Assembly: GCA_031549925.1 (NCBI GenBank)
Contig: JAVBPA010000097.1
Span: 1 to 7,586 of the forward strand
Reading direction: 5' to 3'
From: JAVBPA01 sp031549925
GTDB taxonomy: Bacteria; Bacillota; Clostridia; Oscillospirales; CAG-272
Length of the DNA: 7,586 bases
Part shown: positions 5,564 through 7,586 of the stretch, piece after piece
Layout of the letters: each line of letters begins with the position of its first letter
How positions within the stretch are numbered: the first letter of the stretch is position 1
Program-made: the position numbers and the translations under genes
The notes under the pieces: model-generated
What the model was told of the DNA's origin: nothing
The model's input: the letters and a program-made list of their open reading frames with translations, nothing else
Databases searched by the model: none

Positions 5564-6829
5564 ATGGAAAATATTTTATATAAAAATTTCAAAGTCATAA
5601 AAAACGGCAAAATATTTGAAAATCTTGATATATATACGGAAAACGGAATAATAAAACCGATTCCCGGCAGCCTTTCAATAAGTCCAAACAAAACTATGAC
5701 AAATTTCCCGAACGAAACTAATATAAATTTCCCAAGTTATACTAAAATAATTGACGGAAGAGGGCTGTATCTTTCGGCAGGTTTTATCGATATTCATACA
5801 CACGGAGGCGCAGGCTTCGATTTTATGGACGCAGACCCCTGCGAATATATTAAAATCGCAAATCACGCCGCAAAACACGGTTGCACAGCTATTTATCCGA
5901 CTACAATTTCAGCATCACGCGAGGAACTTGAAGCGGTAGTTTGTGCTTTTGAAAGTTCTTCCGCAGAGAACTCCTCCGCAGATAATTCTTCCGCAGAATT
6001 CGGTTCGGACGGTGCGGTTTTGCTCGGTATTCACATGGAAGGCCCATATCTCGCTTTGTCTCAAAAGGGCGCAATGGACGCCTTATATATACGGAATCCG
6101 ATAAAAGAAGAATATGAAAATCTTTGCGGTACATCTCAATATATAAAAAGAATCACTTTCGCACCGGAGCTTGACGGTTCGGCTGAGCTTTGTTCTTATC
6201 TTAATGAAAAGAATATTATTCCCTCAATAGGTCACACCGATTGTATCTGCTCCGATGTTGTAAACATACACGAAAACTGCGGCTGTAATTTGATGACGCA
6301 TTTATATTCCGCTATGTCAATGACACGCAGAATCGGCATAAACCGTTTTGCGGGAGCTGTAGAAGCTGCATATCTGCTCAATGACATGTATACCGAAGTT
6401 ATCGCTGACGGAATTCATCTTCCCGCCGATTTATTAAAGCTGATATATAAAATAAAAGGTTGTGAAAAAATCGTTTTGATAACAGATTCTATGCGCGGAG
6501 CGGGATTGCCGGACGGCGGCTCTGCGATACTTGGAAGCCGTAAAAACGGAATGACCGTTTTAATTGAAGACGGAGTTGCCAAACTTCCTGATAAAACCGC
6601 TTTTGCGGGAAGCATTGCAACGGCTCACCAGCTTATCAAAACTATGACTTTTAAAGCAAATGTTCCGTTAGCGGAAGCTGTTTTGATGCTGACAGAAAAT
6701 CCTGCGCGTGTTATGAAAATTTTCGATAAACGGGGAAGTATCGATTTCGGAAAACGCGCGGATTTTACAATATTTGATGATGATATAAATATAAAAAGTA
6801 CGGTTATCGGAGGAAAAGCAATTTTTTAA
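5564..6829 (+). CDS. nagA: N-acetylglucosamine-6-phosphate deacetylase NagA
   Basis: NagA hydrolyses GlcNAc-6-phosphate to glucosamine-6-phosphate and acetate in the cytoplasm, feeding wall-derived or chitin-derived amino sugar into glycolysis or back into wall synthesis. The amidohydrolase signature is clear: GFIDIHTHGG with His78 and His80, HMEGPY with metal ligand Glu159, GHTD with His224, MTHLYSAM with His246, ADGIHLP with substrate-binding His285, and ITDSMRGAG with catalytic Asp308. The C-terminal ENPARV and GKRADF motifs are typical. At 421 residues it is about 40 longer than E. coli NagA. The excess is largely explained by two insertions: residues about 38-60, before the barrel, and about 130-149, before the HMEGPY strand. 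Both are built of small in-frame tandem repeats. No nagB lies beside it; it stands alone, divergent from the ATPase gene and convergent with the next gene. Confidence 0.96.
   Translation: MENILYKNFKVIKNGKIFENLDIYTENGIIKPIPGSLSISPNKTMTNFPNETNINFPSYTKIIDGRGLYLSAGFIDIHTHGGAGFDFMDADPCEYIKIANHAAKHGCTAIYPTTISASREELEAVVCAFESSSAENSSADNSSAEFGSDGAVLLGIHMEGPYLALSQKGAMDALYIRNPIKEEYENLCGTSQYIKRITFAPELDGSAELCSYLNEKNIIPSIGHTDCICSDVVNIHENCGCNLMTHLYSAMSMTRRIGINRFAGAVEAAYLLNDMYTEVIADGIHLPADLLKLIYKIKGCEKIVLITDSMRGAGLPDGGSAILGSRKNGMTVLIEDGVAKLPDKTAFAGSIATAHQLIKTMTFKANVPLAEAVLMLTENPARVMKIFDKRGSIDFGKRADFTIFDDDINIKSTVIGGKAIF
5678..5746 (+). repeat. In-frame imperfect 24-bp tandem repeat inside nagA
   Basis: Two adjacent 24-bp units, 5699-5722 and 5723-5746, share AAATTTCCC near their start and ACTAA near their end. 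A more diverged 21-bp copy (5678-5698) precedes them. They encode the Asn/Thr/Phe/Pro-rich segment around residues 39-61, with NFP recurring (NFPNET, then NFPSYT), a likely surface loop of the small beta domain. Confidence 0.7.
5957..6001 (+). repeat. Three in-frame 15-bp tandem repeats inside nagA
   Basis: Three adjacent 15-bp units start at 5957, 5972 and 5987. Each begins TCYTCCGCAGA and encodes SSAEN, SSADN and SSAEF (residues 132-146). The array lies between the first barrel helix and the HMEGPY strand, where most NagA proteins have a short loop, so the frame and the active site are preserved. Confidence 0.85.
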
Positions 6830-6830
6830 A

Positions 6831-6850
6831 ATAATCATTTTACTGATTAT
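6831..6850. terminator. Possible weak bidirectional terminator between convergent genes
   Basis: ATAATCA (6831-6837) and TGATTAT (6844-6850) form a perfect 7-bp inverted repeat with a 6-nt loop, exactly where nagA and the opposing gene converge. T-rich stretches follow on both strands (AGTTTTATAT on plus, TTTTAAAAAA on minus). There is only one G-C pair, so the hairpin is weak; the position is the main argument. Confidence 0.35.
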
Positions 6851-7566
6851 AGTTTTATATCCAAACATTCCAAAGCATTGCGTGCGATATATTTATTTAA
6901 ATCCGTAGATTCAATGGTGTATTTATTGTATATGTTTATTAAATCATCACGGTAAGGTTCAAGATATTTTTTGCTCAAATCCCGCGGTAATTCAGAAAAC
7001 GCTAAAAACATATACATTTTAATACCCAATGTTCTTTTTTTGTCATTGAAATGATTTATAATTTTATTTGAAAGCGAAATCAATTTTTGTCTTTCATCGG
7101 GTGTTGCGGTGCATCTGAAACGCAAAGAAACAATTCCGGTATCGTAACATTCTCCTATAAAGCAATCGTTGTCAAAACAAGAAGCACATAATCTTTCACA
7201 TGTTCTTTCTTTTAATTTAATAACGGCAGGATCATTGCCCGCAAAAAGAATAAGCAGTCTTATAATTTCAAGCTCATATGAATTCGATGAAAGAATGTGT
7301 GTATTCGGAGTAGCTCCTGTTAGTATTTTATGCTTTTTCCCTTCGATATACGGTGTTATAAAGAATGTTGGATATAATGGATTCATATCACCGTTTTCAT
7401 TTTTCGGAGCTTTAACTCCTAAATGAAATCTTAAAACAGTTCTTTTATCACTAATAGCATTATATAATACGGCTGCCGTTTCTCTCTTTTCTGATTCGGT
7501 TAATGATTCACCGCTTATGATTTTATAATTAACTCTAACATAAATCTCATATATATTAATTTTACT
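6847..7566 (-). CDS. Unrecognised protein, start codon missing or frameshifted
   Basis: I do not recognise this family. The frame is open from 7566 to a TAA at 6847 (239 codons). The first ATG is at 7386, but the 60 codons before it look coding (for example ESLTESEKRETAAVLYNAI, then TVLRFHLGVKAP) and run smoothly into the rest, so a start at 7386 would probably truncate the protein; no good ribosome binding site precedes that ATG. No ATG, GTG or TTG occurs in frame between 7566 and 7387, and a TGA closes the frame at 7567-7569. Counting from Met7386, a cysteine cluster (63, 67, 70, 75, 80) precedes the strand GIVSLRFRC. The C-terminal third is helical (KMYMFLAFSELPRDLSKKYLEPYRDDL). It has no signal peptide or obvious membrane segment. 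It could be a real gene with a 5' frameshift, a pseudogene, or a sequencing error near the window edge. Confidence 0.55.
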   Translation of the reverse strand, partial: SKINIYEIYVRVNYKIISGESLTESEKRETAAVLYNAISDKRTVLRFHLGVKAPKNENGDMNPLYPTFFITPYIEGKKHKILTGATPNTHILSSNSYELEIIRLLILFAGNDPAVIKLKERTCERLCASCFDNDCFIGECYDTGIVSLRFRCTATPDERQKLISLSNKIINHFNDKKRTLGIKMYMFLAFSELPRDLSKKYLEPYRDDLINIYNKYTIESTDLNKYIARNALECLDIKL

Positions 7567-7586
7567 TCATTTAAATTAAAACGTAC

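Noticed and set aside
5530..5583. A 17-residue leader peptide frame overlapping the nagA start
   Set aside because: It does have an AGGA nearby, but only 3 nt before its ATG, and the peptide shows no regulatory codon pattern.
7147..7200. Radical SAM cluster in the right-hand unknown gene
   Set aside because: The Cx3Cx2C spacing is there, but it lacks the surrounding barrel motifs and the protein is too short and differently arranged.
7169..7426. Plus-strand open frame of 85 codons opposite the right-hand gene
   Set aside because: The minus strand reads as a far more protein-like sequence through the same stretch, and the plus-strand frame has no ribosome binding site.

Overview
The window looks like a piece of an AT-rich, low-GC Gram-positive chromosome, most likely an uncultured or gut-type Clostridia. 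The grounds are heavy use of AAA, ATA and GAA codons, purine-rich Shine-Dalgarno sites before murA, nagA and the ATPase gene, TGnTATAAT extended -10 promoters, and two families known mainly from Firmicutes (a PRK06851-type ATPase and a DUF4080-type radical SAM protein). I infer this from composition and gene content; no rRNA or tRNA is present to test it.

Layout. From the left edge to 520 (+) is the 3' end of a gene for a possible YycH/YycI-like cell-wall regulatory protein with a long acidic low-complexity segment. At 659-1951 (+) is murA, with its own extended -10 promoter. An intergenic stretch with a short ACCGGAT-type tandem repeat follows, then a HAD-family phosphatase/phosphomutase at 2086-2784 (+). 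That gene runs tail-to-tail into a minus-strand pair, overlapping it by 51 bp. The pair is transcribed from right to left: first a P-loop ATPase (5459 to 4386), then a radical SAM protein with a B12-binding-like N-terminal domain (4389 to 2734), joined by a 4-bp ATGA stop/start overlap. Divergent from the ATPase is nagA at 5564-6829 (+), which carries two small in-frame repeat expansions. It converges on an unrecognised minus-strand gene at 6847-7566 that lacks a normal start codon.

Functions. MurA commits UDP-GlcNAc to peptidoglycan synthesis and NagA recycles GlcNAc-6-phosphate from wall or chitin sugars, so the window has an amino-sugar and cell-envelope flavour. The HAD protein could act on a sugar phosphate, but its substrate cannot be read from the sequence. 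The most intriguing part is the ATPase/radical SAM pair. The two are translationally coupled, neither family has a firmly known role as far as I can tell, and the ATPase has an intact first P-loop and a clearly degraded second one.

There is no sign of an insertion sequence, prophage, CRISPR array or integron. Short tandem repeats occur in three places (after murA and twice inside nagA), suggesting replication slippage has shaped this region.
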